Origin: Trebonia sp964581815
GTDB taxonomy: Bacteria > Actinomycetota > Actinomycetes > Streptosporangiales > Streptosporangiaceae
Assembly (NCBI GenBank): GCA_964581815.1
Contig: CAZORE010000026.1
Span: 5,645-69,644 of the forward strand
Direction of reading: 5' to 3'
Length of the DNA: 64,000 nt
Of the stretch, positions 17,455 through 25,101 are shown one piece after another. The notes under the pieces are model-generated. The model was not told the DNA's origin, ran no database searches, and saw only the letters and a list, made by a program, of their open reading frames with translations. The first letter of the stretch is position 1. Each line of letters begins with the position of its first letter. The translations under genes and the position numbers were made by a program.

Positions 17455-18111
17455 CTACCCATCTGGTCCGCCGAAGCCATCTGAGCTCCCTTGGACGAGG
17501 GCCAGTTCCCAGCCGGGGCAGTACTCGTCGGTGGTCAGGCCGAGTTCCTCGCAGGCCTGGACTCGTTCCGGCCCGTCACCCCATGACTCCACGGTCACCG
17601 GGCCGACCGGGACCCGCGACAGTGCGGCGGCGAGGAGCAGCCGGTAGCCGCTCTGATCACGCTCTCCCGCAAGCAAGCCCGGAGCGTCGATCTGGCCGGT
17701 TTCCTTGATCATCCGGCAGATGCCAGCGATATGGCCGCCGCGGCGCAGGCCAAGCACCGTGGTGCCGGCGAACTCCGGGATCGGCCACGTGCCGGGGGTC
17801 TTGTGCCCCCACTGGCCCTGGTAGGCGGCCGCGCACAGCTCTGCGGTGTCCTCGTGGCCGGCCAGCTCGGTAACGCCCTCGGGCAACGGGGATGGCCGCG
17901 CTTGCCCGGTGAGCCGGCGGTACCCGGGCTGCCCGGCGAACCCAAGCGCCGACAGGTCAGCCGCGCTGTGCGCCCAGGCAAGCTCGCAGTCGGACACGGC
18001 TGCGCCCGCGACCAGTTCCTGCGCATCGCCGATGCCGTCAACCTCGGCCTCGGCGACCGTTCGCCCGTCCGCGCTCACGTCGTAGTGAATAGACAACATC
18101 TCGATCAACAT
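17455..18111 (-). CDS. GNAT-like domain protein
   Basis: A protein of about 218 residues. The central part (TVLGLRRGGHIAGICRMI, SGYRLLLAAALSRVPVGPVTVESWGD, VQACEELGLTTDEYCPGWEL) follows a GNAT layout with a weak acetyl-CoA loop. The N-terminal half looks like a degenerate second GNAT lobe. The start is uncertain: AGGAGG lies one base before ATG 18111, which is too close, so TTG 18108 or ATG 18099 may be used instead. It lies 6 nt upstream of the other acetyltransferase gene. Confidence 0.7.
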   Translation of the reverse strand: MLIEMLSIHYDVSADGRTVAEAEVDGIGDAQELVAGAAVSDCELAWAHSAADLSALGFAGQPGYRRLTGQARPSPLPEGVTELAGHEDTAELCAAAYQGQWGHKTPGTWPIPEFAGTTVLGLRRGGHIAGICRMIKETGQIDAPGLLAGERDQSGYRLLLAAALSRVPVGPVTVESWGDGPERVQACEELGLTTDEYCPGWELALVQGSSDGFGGPDG

Positions 18112-18541
18112 GCCTCCTGTGCTCGCTGCGCTCGCCGGGAGCGGCGGCCGTCCGGCCCGGCCCCGGCTCGAGCTGGTGACGGGGATCGAACACACCCGCC
18201 AGCAGATTGATCCTTCCCCGATAAGGCGCGTTCAACAGGAGGAAGGGACCAGGTGCCCGCAGCGCGACGAAAGTCCCTTTTGACATGCTGGCCACTGTCC
18301 GAATTATCTTGTTCCACCAGGCAGGCAGTCCCTTCCTCAGTGCGGCCAAGCCTCATCGCAAGGTTGAGGCTGAGCGTCGAAGCAGGGTTTGCATAGCTGG
18401 TAACCACTATCTAGCGCCTTTGCATAGCGCAGGCCCATGATCACGATCAATTTGCGGCAAATGTCCAACCGCCGGCTATGCAAGGCTGAAAATCCGTCGT
18501 CACCAGCTATGCAAAGCGAAGATCATCCAGGAGAAAGCCCG
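18112..18541. other. Intergenic region with no supported gene
   Basis: About 430 bases with no convincing coding region. The part from 18388 to 18515 is a nested palindrome, listed separately. The start (18165-18200) contains a T-arm-like string that does not fold as a tRNA. Confidence 0.6.
18388..18515. repeat. 128-bp nested palindrome, MITE- or operator-like
   Basis: The outer arms TTTGCATAGCTGGT (18388-18401) and ACCAGCTATGCAAA (18502-18515) are a perfect 14-bp inverted pair. Inside, TTGCATAGC (18420-18428) and GCTATGCAA (18475-18483) form a second perfect pair with exactly the same centre (18451.5). A third small palindrome, ATTTGCGGCAAAT, lies at 18450-18462. Four copies of the GCTATGCAA motif in mirrored order suggest either a miniature inverted-repeat element or an array of regulator sites. 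No target duplication is visible at the ends. Confidence 0.6.
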
Positions 18542-18820
18542 TTACCGGCGGACTGGAGGCCGCAGTCCATCCATGAGGAGGTTCAACAGGCGACTGGCAA
18601 GATCTTCTCGCTGAGGCTTGGGGGCCACCGTGAAGATGCCGATAAGACTCGCGGCGATGTCTTCGGCGGTGACGTCTCCACGGAGGTCATCCACCGCGCG
18701 GCCGGCGTCGAGGATGGTAGTGATGGCCGCTAGCAGCTCGGTTCGGGTCTGGCCGTGGGCGATCTCACCGGTCTCGATCATCGCCAGCGGAGCATAGTCC
18801 GTTTCAGTGCGTTCCTTCAT
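18542..18820 (-). pseudogene. TetR-family regulator, C-terminal part only
   Basis: About 92 residues that match the ligand-binding C-terminal domain of TetR regulators (LLAAITTILDAGRAVDDLRGD, then VTAEDIAASLIGIFTV and RLLNLLMDGLRP). The DNA-binding helix-turn-helix, which should precede it by about 100 residues, is missing: only 20 bp separate this frame from the divergent oxidoreductase gene. TetR genes divergent from NADP-dependent oxidoreductases are a common pair, so a deletion has probably removed the 5' half of the regulator and the shared promoter. Confidence 0.7.
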
Positions 18821-18840
18821 TACTAGGGAGACAGGCGAGC

Positions 18841-19951
18841 ATGCAGGAGCGGAGCGATCAACTGCCGACGAGCAGGAGCCGGGCGGTCCTGCTTGATTCA
18901 TTCGGCGGACCCGAAGTCCTGGACATCCGTGAGGTCCCCGCTCCGCAGGCCGGACCGGGACAGATCCGTGTCCGGGTCGCGGCGGCCGGGCTGAACCCGA
19001 TGGACTGGTTCATGACCGCTGATGCGGACACCGCCGTCCGGTTCGGCTTGAGCTTGCCCGCCGGGTTCGGGACTGATTACGCGGGAGTAGTCGACCGGGT
19101 CGCTGACGGGTGACCGGCTTCGCACCTGGGATGAGGGTGTTCGGCGGCGCTTTGTCCCGCGCGGTCGCCGACTTCGTGGTGATCGACCCGGCTGAGGGCA
19201 TCGCGGCGAACGAGGCCCATCGCACCCCCGACGGCGTCGACGACCGCACCGCCGCTACCCTCACGATCGCCGGACGCACGGCATCCGCCGCCCTGGCCGT
19301 GGTCGAACCCGGGCCGGACGACACCGTGCTGATCGGCGGCGCGGCGGGCGGAGTCGGGGTGTTCGCCGTCCAGCTGGCGCGGATCACAGGGGCGCGCGTG
19401 ATCGGGACGGGATCGGCGACATCGGCTGGTTTCCTGCGCGATCTCGGAGCCGAGCCGGTCGCCTACGGCGACGGACTGGCCGACCGGGTCCGCGCCCTCG
19501 CTCCCCGCGGAATCACCGCTGCGATCGACCTCTACGGAGCGGAGACAGCGCACGCCGCACGGGCACTCGGCGTCCCTGACGCGCGCATCACCACCATCGC
19601 CACCCANNNNNNNNNNNNNNNNNNNNNNNNNNNNNNNNNNNNNNNNNNNNNNNNNNNNNNNNNNNNNNNNNNNNNNNNNNNNNNNNNNNNNNNNNNNNNN
19701 NNNNNNACGCCGCACGGGCACTCGGCGTCCCTGACGCGCGCATCACCACCATCGCCACCCAGGTCGACGGGATCACACCGGCCAACGGCGCCAGCGCCGC
19801 CCCCGGCGCCCTGGAAAAGCTCGCTCGCCTGATTGCGGCCGGCCGACTCCGGGTCCCCATCGCCGCCAGCTTCCCGGTCGAGCAAATCCGCACCGCGGTC
19901 GAGCTCCAGGCCGGCCGGCACGTGAAAGGCAAGGTCGTCATCGATCTCTAG
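18841..19951 (+). pseudogene. NADP-dependent zinc-less alcohol dehydrogenase (quinone oxidoreductase-like), frameshifted
   Basis: A medium-chain oxidoreductase with a GroES-like start (AVLLDSFGGPEVLDIREVPAP), a Rossmann motif (VLIGGAAGGVGVFAVQLA) and the ending HVKGKVVIDL. Two faults interrupt it. Near 19108 one base is missing from a G run: the frame stops at TGA after VADG, while the next frame resumes VTGFAPGMRVFGG, exactly where family members continue. At 19607-19706 lies a 100-N gap between two identical 55-bp copies. Removing gap plus one copy and adding one base gives 957 nt and 318 residues, the usual family length. It could be a real pseudogene or an intact gene with a sequencing error. 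The cognate TetR gene next door is truncated, which favours decay. Confidence 0.75.
19607..19706. other. Assembly gap (100 N) flanked by 55-bp duplicate
   Basis: The 55 bases before the gap (from 19552) are identical to the 55 bases after it (19707-19761). This is the signature of two contigs overlapping by a 55-mer that a scaffolder did not merge. No sequence is likely to be missing. Confidence 0.85.
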
Positions 19952-20005
19952 GGAAAACGGCCTGCTTATCACTCGAATGGGTTCATAGAAAATGCAGGCC
20001 CAGTG

Positions 20006-20698
20006 TTAGTGGTACCACCAGGCTGCTGCCCGGCGCCCGCTGCGGGTCAGCCCTATTTGCTGGTCGATGTCCTGCGGGTCAGCCGTGGCGAGGCCGGACA
20101 GCATCGCGATTGCCTTCCGGCCCTCGCGGAGAAGGCGACGGGAGTCGCCACGGACGGCTTGGTGACGCAACCGCCGTAGGCGGGCACGGTGCTTGCGGTG
20201 GATCCAGCCGCGCAGGTGCGGCCGTGCGACCCGGGCCGCGTCGGCAAGGACCACGAAGGTGACATCCCGGTCCGCGGGTGCCGGGTCCTCAAGCACCGCG
20301 GCCAGTCGTGCCGCTGCAGCCTGGACGGGGCCAGGGTCGAGGACCGTGAGGGTACCGTCAGTGACGTCGAGGACGCCGGCGCGGGCCGCTGTGCTCAGGT
20401 AGGGGTTGATGCGCCGTGGTCCGCGCCACCTTACCCACCACAGCACGGTAAGCGGGTCCGCTGGCGGGGGCCACTTTTCATCCAGCGCGCGCAGCGCCTC
20501 GTCGGCGTGTGGTTCCCCTGTTGGCGTCGCGCCCAGGAGGGTCAGTCCGTCCGCGCGGACCGCGATCCGCCCGGCTGCTTCAAGGTCGGCCAACTCCGCG
20601 ACCGCCAGGGCGTAGGAAAGCCTCGGCCCGAACCGCACCTGCCCGCTCCCCGCCTCTATCGCGCACAGCACCAAGTCCATGCCGCATGACGCCATCAT
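20006..20698 (-). CDS. GOLPH3/GPP34 family protein
   Basis: A 230-residue protein of the GPP34 family, which in eukaryotes binds phosphatidylinositol-4-phosphate on the Golgi and is widespread, without known function, in actinobacteria. The family opening is seen in DLVLCAIEAGSGQVRFGPR and LSYALAVAELADLEAAGRI, with the later DADPxxxxRL-like region reduced. MDLVL at 20680 is an alternative start six residues in. No partner gene is adjacent. The C-terminal third is rich in Arg. Confidence 0.75.
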   Translation of the reverse strand: MMASCGMDLVLCAIEAGSGQVRFGPRLSYALAVAELADLEAAGRIAVRADGLTLLGATPTGEPHADEALRALDEKWPPPADPLTVLWWVRWRGPRRINPYLSTAARAGVLDVTDGTLTVLDPGPVQAAAARLAAVLEDPAPADRDVTFVVLADAARVARPHLRGWIHRKHRARLRRLRHQAVRGDSRRLLREGRKAIAMLSGLATADPQDIDQQIGLTRSGRRAAAWWYH

Positions 20699-21136
20699 GC
20701 CAGGGTCTCAGTCTGGTTGGTCACCAGGCCATTCTTGCGCAGCAGCCGAAAAGCGGTGCTATTTCTGCCCATCGCTCTCGCAGACTCCAATCCCTTGGAG
20801 TGGCCGCCGAGTCAAGGATCTGCGCGGCAGCCTAGAGCCCGCTGACGAGTGCGAGCGACGAAGAGAAGGCGGGTGAAATGCCCGGCAGCAAGGGCTTTCT
20901 GCGTGGAGCCGCCTATCGGAATCGAACCGATGACCTACGCACTACGAGCGGGGGTGAAAAAGCAGGGCGACCGGAGCCATACACGGGGGGCACGGGGGCG
21001 CGGGCCCCCCGGTGACGGAGTCCGTGACCTCGGCGGGATTCTGGTCGGCTGTCCAGGAAAGTCCAGGGAGTCGGAGAGTCGTTCATCCGCTCGGCTCCCA
21101 CTGTGGCTCCCACCGCGCTGGTCGTATGCTCTCACT
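20699..21136. other. Intergenic region holding a tRNA relic and short direct repeats
   Basis: No gene is supported here. Besides the tRNA-Thr fragment (20904-20948), the stretch 21050-21116 contains two close direct repeats, GTCCAGG (twice, 3 nt apart) and GGCTCCCAC (twice, 3 nt apart). Similar repeats are often seen beside integrase genes of actinomycete integrative elements, but no integrase is recognisable. Confidence 0.5.
20904..20948 (-). other. 3' fragment of tRNA-Thr(CGT), attachment-site relic
   Basis: Read on the minus strand, the 45 bases run from the anticodon loop (CTCGTAG, anticodon CGT) through the 3' anticodon stem TGCGT, variable loop, a perfect T-arm (ATCGG-TTCGATT-CCGAT), acceptor strand AGGCGGC, discriminator T and an encoded CCA. 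Similarity stops exactly at the anticodon loop: the matching 5' stem and the rest of the tRNA are absent. This is the arrangement left when a tyrosine-recombinase element integrates into a tRNA gene and displaces its 3' end. The intact copy is not in the window. Confidence 0.8.
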
Positions 21137-21580
21137 GTGCAGGACCGCGATGCGACGCCCGACGACGAGCTCGAAGCATCCCTGGCGAGATACACAGCGT
21201 CCGCTGCCGAGTGGGCCCGTGTGCAGGCTGAGTCAGGGCCGAGCATCATCGCAGCGGTCTGAGATTACCTCGCTGCCCTTCCGGTGGAGGGTGAAAGTCT
21301 CGACCGGGCACAGAGCACAGGGCCAGACGACCAGGGCGCACTGGTCGCACTAGGGAATCTGGCTGAGCGCTCAAGGGGCCTGGGTGAGCTGGCTCAGATA
21401 CAGTCGCTGGCCCTGCTGGCGGCCGTCGTCCGCTGGTTCAGCAGCGAGTCCGGCCGCTCGGAAGCAGAGATCTTGGACACGCTGGAATCTCCTTTCCGGG
21501 AGGGGGAAGACGAGACTCTGGCCGCGATACAGCAAGTCGAGCAATCTCTTCACGACTCCGCGCATGACAAGGGCGAGTAG
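21137..21580 (+). pseudogene. Hypothetical gene interrupted by an in-frame TGA
   Basis: Two segments in the same frame are separated only by TGA at 21260-21262. The first (41 residues, from GTG 21137) ends in SGPSIIAAV, and the second continues DYLAALPVEGESLDRAQ for about 105 residues, with an amphipathic, acidic, helical composition throughout (SEAEILDTLESPFREGEDE). The continuity suggests one gene of about 147 residues with a nonsense change. The downstream part could still be expressed from GTG 21281. The family is not recognised. It lies between the tRNA-Thr relic and the toxin-antitoxin pair. Confidence 0.5.
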
Positions 21581-21637
21581 CCCCGCCAGGCAGCTGTGCG
21601 CGGCTTCGCAGGCCCTTCCGCCGTCAGGCAAGAGATG

Positions 21638-21650
21638 TATACTTTCGGTA
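21638..21650 (+). promoter_or_regulatory. Leaderless promoter of the antitoxin gene
   Basis: A consensus -10 box TATACT (21638-21643) ends six bases before ATG 21650, which would place the transcription start on the A of the start codon. No Shine-Dalgarno sequence is needed. The -35 region (around 21616) is weak. Confidence 0.55.
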
Positions 21651-21883
21651 TGGCAGATCCGATTACATTCCGCCCCACGGCTGAGGATACAGAAAATCTC
21701 GCGATCCTGACGGCGGACGGCACCAGCCCGACTCACGCGATCCGGCACGCGCTGGAACTCGCCGCGCACAGCAAACGCCAGGAAGACCTGCGCGCCGACG
21801 CAGCACGGCTGGCCGCTAATCCCGAGTACCAGGCGGAAATCCGCGCGGTTCGCGAGGAACTGGACGAGCTCCGTGCGTGGTGA
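21650..21883 (+). CDS. Putative antitoxin of a MazEF-like module
   Basis: A 77-residue protein: the N-terminal half (ITFRPTAEDTENLAILTADG, then TSPTHAIRHALELAA) resembles a ribbon-helix-helix DNA-binding domain, and the C-terminal half is a charged helix suited to wrapping a toxin. ATG 21650 is preferred because a -10 box lies just upstream; ATG 21635 in frame overlaps that box. The stop overlaps the start of the MazF-like gene by 11 bases. RHH proteins of this type commonly autoregulate their operon. Confidence 0.75.
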   Translation: MADPITFRPTAEDTENLAILTADGTSPTHAIRHALELAAHSKRQEDLRADAARLAANPEYQAEIRAVREELDELRAW

Positions 21884-22190
21884 CGTCTACCGGCTCAAGA
21901 GGCCCCGCTCCGCACAAGGACACGAGCAGCAAGGCGAACGCTACGCCGTCGTCGTCCAGGCCAACGCCTACGAACACCTCTCAACCTGGCTCGTGGCCCC
22001 GACGACCACTAAGTCCTTCGGATCCATGATCCACCCCACCATCCAACTCCTCGGCCAGGACGTCCGGGTACTGGTCGAGCAGACTACCGCTGTCGACCCG
22101 CAGCGCCTCGGCGACTTCGCGGGCCGCCTGGACGCGGATGAACTCATGGAAATCAACGTGGCCCTACGCGCCGTACTGGACCTCGAGTAG
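21873..22190 (+). CDS. MazF/PemK-type endoribonuclease toxin
   Basis: A 105-residue protein with the MazF layout: RGDVYRLKRPRSAQGHEQQG at the N-terminus, then ERYAVVVQANAY, the WLVAPTTTK strand, and VLVEQTTAVDPQRLGDFAGRL, in which the conserved Gln-Thr/Asp/Arg-Leu-Gly segment is clear. The family cleaves RNA at short sequence motifs. GTG start within the antitoxin coding region gives coupling. It is followed by 94 nt and then tRNA-Gly on the other strand. Confidence 0.85.
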   Translation: MRGDVYRLKRPRSAQGHEQQGERYAVVVQANAYEHLSTWLVAPTTTKSFGSMIHPTIQLLGQDVRVLVEQTTAVDPQRLGDFAGRLDADELMEINVALRAVLDLE

Positions 22191-22284
22191 CAGGCGAGTG
22201 CCGACGGGCGCTCAACGGTCCTTAATGGCACGGTGCGGGTTGGCAGTCAATCGACTCCGACCACAGGCTCTCTGACCTGCGAAA

Positions 22285-22358
22285 TGGAGCGGATGACGGG
22301 AATCGAACCCGCACTGTCAGCTTGGGAAGCTGATGTTCTGCCATTGAACTACATCCGC
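22285..22358 (-). tRNA. tRNA-Gly(TCC)
   Basis: Acceptor GCGGATG pairs with CATCCGC, the anticodon loop CTTCCCA carries TCC, the T-arm is GCGGG-TTCGATT-CCCGT, the discriminator is T, and CCA is encoded. 74 nt with a short D-loop typical of tRNA-Gly. Confidence 0.95.
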
Positions 22359-22498
22359 AGGTGCGACCGCAGTCGCGCGCAGGGCTACGCGCCTTGACTC
22401 GCACATCCTACCGGAACGGCGGCTAGCTCGCGCCCCCTGCGCTGATGTCTGCCCGCGAGTCCGGCACTGCCGCGAGACCGGCGCGCGTCCGCGTGTCG

Positions 22499-22732
22499 CT
22501 AGGACGCCCCGACGTCGTACTCGCCGCGGCTCGCGCGGTCAAGGAAGGCACGCCATGCCTGGGTGGAACACCGGACCGCCGATGCCAGGCGGTTCGCAGA
22601 GTCACGGATCACGACCTGGTTCAAGTCGACGGCAACTTCCACGCAATTGCCGTTGTTCATGCTGTGGCGGGACGTGCGCCAAGGAGACCTCTGTTGCGGC
22701 AACCCGCCGCTCATATCCGGTTGGCTTGACAT
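22499..22732 (-). CDS. DUF397 domain-containing protein
   Basis: A 77-residue member of the DUF397 family, small actinomycete proteins that pair with Scr1-type XRE regulators. The motif WRTSRHSMNNGNCVEVAVD with VVIRDSAN following is diagnostic, as is the late WRAFLDRASRGEYD. ATG 22732 has GGGGTGA five bases upstream; GTG 22741 is an in-frame alternative. The SWRKSSYS segment is changed to PWRTSRHS. A second DUF397 gene and the partner regulator lie upstream on the same strand. Confidence 0.88.
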   Translation of the reverse strand: MSSQPDMSGGLPQQRSPWRTSRHSMNNGNCVEVAVDLNQVVIRDSANRLASAVRCSTQAWRAFLDRASRGEYDVGAS

Positions 22733-22918
22733 GTTGATCACCCCGTTCAGTTTCGAGGGAAACTCTAGCTTAACAGAGGGGAGTCAACGCACAAAAGAAA
22801 ATAGCAGGGCCGAGAGGTGAACAGAGATCCATACCGGAAAACGGCCGGAAGCGGCCTGAAGATACATCAAGCCGTTCAGGTCCTACGCGTATCACGGAGA
22901 GAACCGAACGGCCTGATG

Positions 22919-23134
22919 TTAAAGCACTATGTCGAAAGCACCCTGTCGCGTCGTCGCGATAAACGGCAGCCAGGAACTCGCGGGATAGCGAACTACCTGT
23001 CCGCCGGGATTCATCGAGTCACGTACAAAAATAATTCCACTGGCTGCGGCAACTTCCACACAGGCCCCATTATTCATGCTTCTGGCCGCCTTCCGCCAGG
23101 GAAGACGGTCGCTTTCAACAGAGTCGATAGCCAT
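22919..23134 (-). CDS. DUF397 domain-containing protein
   Basis: A 71-residue DUF397 protein: PWRKAARSMNNGACVEVA, IIFVRDSMNPGG and W-F-I-A repeat the family pattern. ATG 23134 follows AAGGGAGGG, a strong ribosome site; the frame is open further upstream. It lies 87 nt after the XRE regulator gene, the usual order. It differs enough from the other DUF397 copy (22499-22732) that the pair is not a recent duplication. Confidence 0.9.
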   Translation of the reverse strand: MAIDSVESDRLPWRKAARSMNNGACVEVAAASGIIFVRDSMNPGGQVVRYPASSWLPFIATTRQGAFDIVL

Positions 23135-23221
23135 TATCCCTCCCTTCATGCTGATAGCCTGGCACCCGAGAATGCCAGGCTTCCTGGTACTTATCCTGCA
23201 TCCTCGCACGGTGTTCCGCGT

Positions 23222-24094
23222 TCAAGGATTCATGACTGTTAAATCGGCCGAACCGTACTCGACAGCGATCTCAGACAGCAGCGCTATTGTCTCTTGTGGA
23301 TCCAATGCGATATTTTGCAGATATTCGAATATTTGCTGGTATCGAGCGACTTCAGACTCACGCTCGATGTACAGCCAGCCCATCAAGCCCTCTACATATA
23401 CCACAGGCGGCACCACGTCGAACTCGAGGATGTTAAACATGTTATCCATTGCCGGGTGCGCGCCTGCGGCGTACGGGAGGACCTGGAGCGTGACGCTGGG
23501 CCGGCTTGCCACCGCCTTGAGATGCCGCAGTTGCCCGGCCATCGTTGCTCCCCCGCCGATGACCCGGTGCAGAACAGCCTCATCCAGAATCGTGTGCAAC
23601 GGCAGGGGCGTCTCCCTGGTAAGTATCTCCTGCCTCCTGAACCGGACGGTCATTAGCTCGTCCGCTCTTTCCGGCGTAATCTCCCCTGGCAGGCCGCCCG
23701 AGTACATCGCCCGCATGTAGCCGACTGTCTGCAGCAGGCCAGGAACGATCGATGACTGGTAATAACTGGTGGCCATAGCGGCCTGCTCCAGGTCGACGTA
23801 GGCCGCAAAGTCCAGGTCGTGAGACTGCCACCAGCCCTGTTGCTTGCCTTCCTTGGCGAGCTCCGTCATATAGGCGACCTGCGCCTGATCGGTAACGCCA
23901 TATATGCCACTCAGGTCACGAATATCTCGCGGTGTCGCACCGCGCTGCCCGGTCTCCATTCTGCTCACCTTCGAGGGCGAGCACAGTAGCAACTCGGCGA
24001 CTTGGTCAACCGTTAGCCCTTTCTCGAGGCGAAGGGCGCGAAGCCGGGCACCGAGTTCACGACGGCGGAGCGTGGGACTGCGCACGTCTGACAC
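23222..24094 (-). CDS. XRE family regulator with DUF5753 domain (Scr1-type)
   Basis: A 290-residue protein with an N-terminal helix-turn-helix (residues about 11-70, LRALRLEKGLTVDQVAELL, SPSKVSRMETGQR) and a C-terminal DUF5753 domain containing the typical SSIVPGLLQTVGYMRAM and RRQEIL elements. This family forms tightly linked regulator/DUF397 pairs in actinomycetes and influences development and secondary metabolism; some are treated as toxin-antitoxin-like. It heads a minus-strand group with two DUF397 genes. Confidence 0.93.
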   Translation of the reverse strand: MSDVRSPTLRRRELGARLRALRLEKGLTVDQVAELLLCSPSKVSRMETGQRGATPRDIRDLSGIYGVTDQAQVAYMTELAKEGKQQGWWQSHDLDFAAYVDLEQAAMATSYYQSSIVPGLLQTVGYMRAMYSGGLPGEITPERADELMTVRFRRQEILTRETPLPLHTILDEAVLHRVIGGGATMAGQLRHLKAVASRPSVTLQVLPYAAGAHPAMDNMFNILEFDVVPPVVYVEGLMGWLYIERESEVARYQQIFEYLQNIALDPQETIALLSEIAVEYGSADLTVMNP

Positions 24095-24605
24095 TGAAGC
24101 TCCCTGCCTTCCACGCCAGGAGGAGCACTACGGGACACGTACCAAGAAAGCCCAGGTAAGCATGGTCTCCCGCTCCATGCCGATGGCACATGAGTATGTC
24201 ACTTTGCTTTGGCACTTGCCAACAGCACATGCGGGATGCACCATGAAATTAGTCCGCAGAAGGCATCCTCAAGCGACCCGCCGACAACGGGGTCGAGCGG
24301 TGACCCAAAGGGTTACCGATCCAAGATCGCTAGCCAAAGGGCGTCGCGCGAGCCGGCGATTTTGAGATGGAGGCAATGCCATCGCTGCTCATTCCGTGCG
24401 TCCGCTTCCACTATGTGCGAGCGCGCGTGCCCCGGCCAGGCAACGCAGGTCGAAGGCCCAGGATCCAAGACCGCAACCAGTCCTGCACTGCGGTGCGAGC
24501 CAGGTGAAGGACGAGATGCCCTGGAAATGCCGCTGGGCCGGTGCTGCCACACCGACCCAGCAAAGCACCACCCGTCCTCAGGAACCACCGAGAAGGGCTA
24601 GTGAC
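24095..24605. other. Intergenic region with no supported gene
   Basis: About 510 bases upstream of both the XRE gene and the hypothetical gene at 24606. Open frames exist but have no credible starts or composition. Base composition is less GC-rich than the flanks, as in the rest of the 22.7-24.6 kb strip, in keeping with acquired DNA. Confidence 0.5.
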
Positions 24606-25058
24606 GTGTTCTACGGTAGCAACCTGTACAGAAATGACAAGCCCCATTGGCCTATTAGTAACGCAACGGAAACACCGGAAGTTCCAGCAGCCGGCCCGGG
24701 ACTGATCGCGGCTGCCGTCTGCATGTGGGACCACTCCTGCGCGACCCAGGTGACCGGGGGGAGCGGGCTGGCCGCCCGGGTCGGTAACCGGGTTCGGTTC
24801 GCCTGCGGGAGCTGCGCGGCCTGGCTGGTCGGGCTACCGCGCCGCGCTGGCGCAAGGCTCTACGCAATGACCGATGCCGAGGCTCGCTGGTGGTACTGGC
24901 ACGTCACCGAACGGTGCGGCGGGCTTGTCCATCAGTACCGGGACTCACGATTCGAGCTGCTGCGGTACGACGCCACCGTCCGCCGCGAAGAGCCCCGCGC
25001 CGAACTGCCCAGCCCGGAGGCTTCGCCGCCCGACTGCCCGTGTGCCGGGGGCCGGTGA
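24606..25058 (+). CDS. Hypothetical protein, cysteine-containing
   Basis: About 150 residues from GTG 24606, which has GAAGGG upstream. The middle part reads HSCATQVTG and VRFACGSCAAWLVG, and the tail is PPDCPCAGG; the paired cysteines suggest a small zinc or disulfide site. Tryptophans cluster in ARWWYWHVTERCGG. Not recognised. It is close to the Scr1/DUF397 cluster and convergent with the Fe-S reductase gene. Confidence 0.5.
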   Translation: MFYGSNLYRNDKPHWPISNATETPEVPAAGPGLIAAAVCMWDHSCATQVTGGSGLAARVGNRVRFACGSCAAWLVGLPRRAGARLYAMTDAEARWWYWHVTERCGGLVHQYRDSRFELLRYDATVRREEPRAELPSPEASPPDCPCAGGR

Positions 25059-25101
25059 CCGGCGAAGCCCGCCTGCGTTCGCGCTGACTGCTTGCCTTCT
25101 C

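Noticed and set aside
18165..18202. T-arm-like string (GTTCGATCCCC on the minus strand) suggesting a tRNA or tRNA fragment
   Set aside because: The 5-bp T-stem has a mismatch and wobbles, and there is no acceptor, discriminator or anticodon arm that fits. Chance similarity is more likely.
21260..21262. TGA as selenocysteine codon
   Set aside because: No SECIS-like hairpin is evident after the codon, no redox motif surrounds it, and no selenocysteine genes are seen.
24209..24601. Plus-strand frame of 130 codons upstream of the hypothetical gene
   Set aside because: No ribosome site, irregular composition and no domain; the region looks non-coding.
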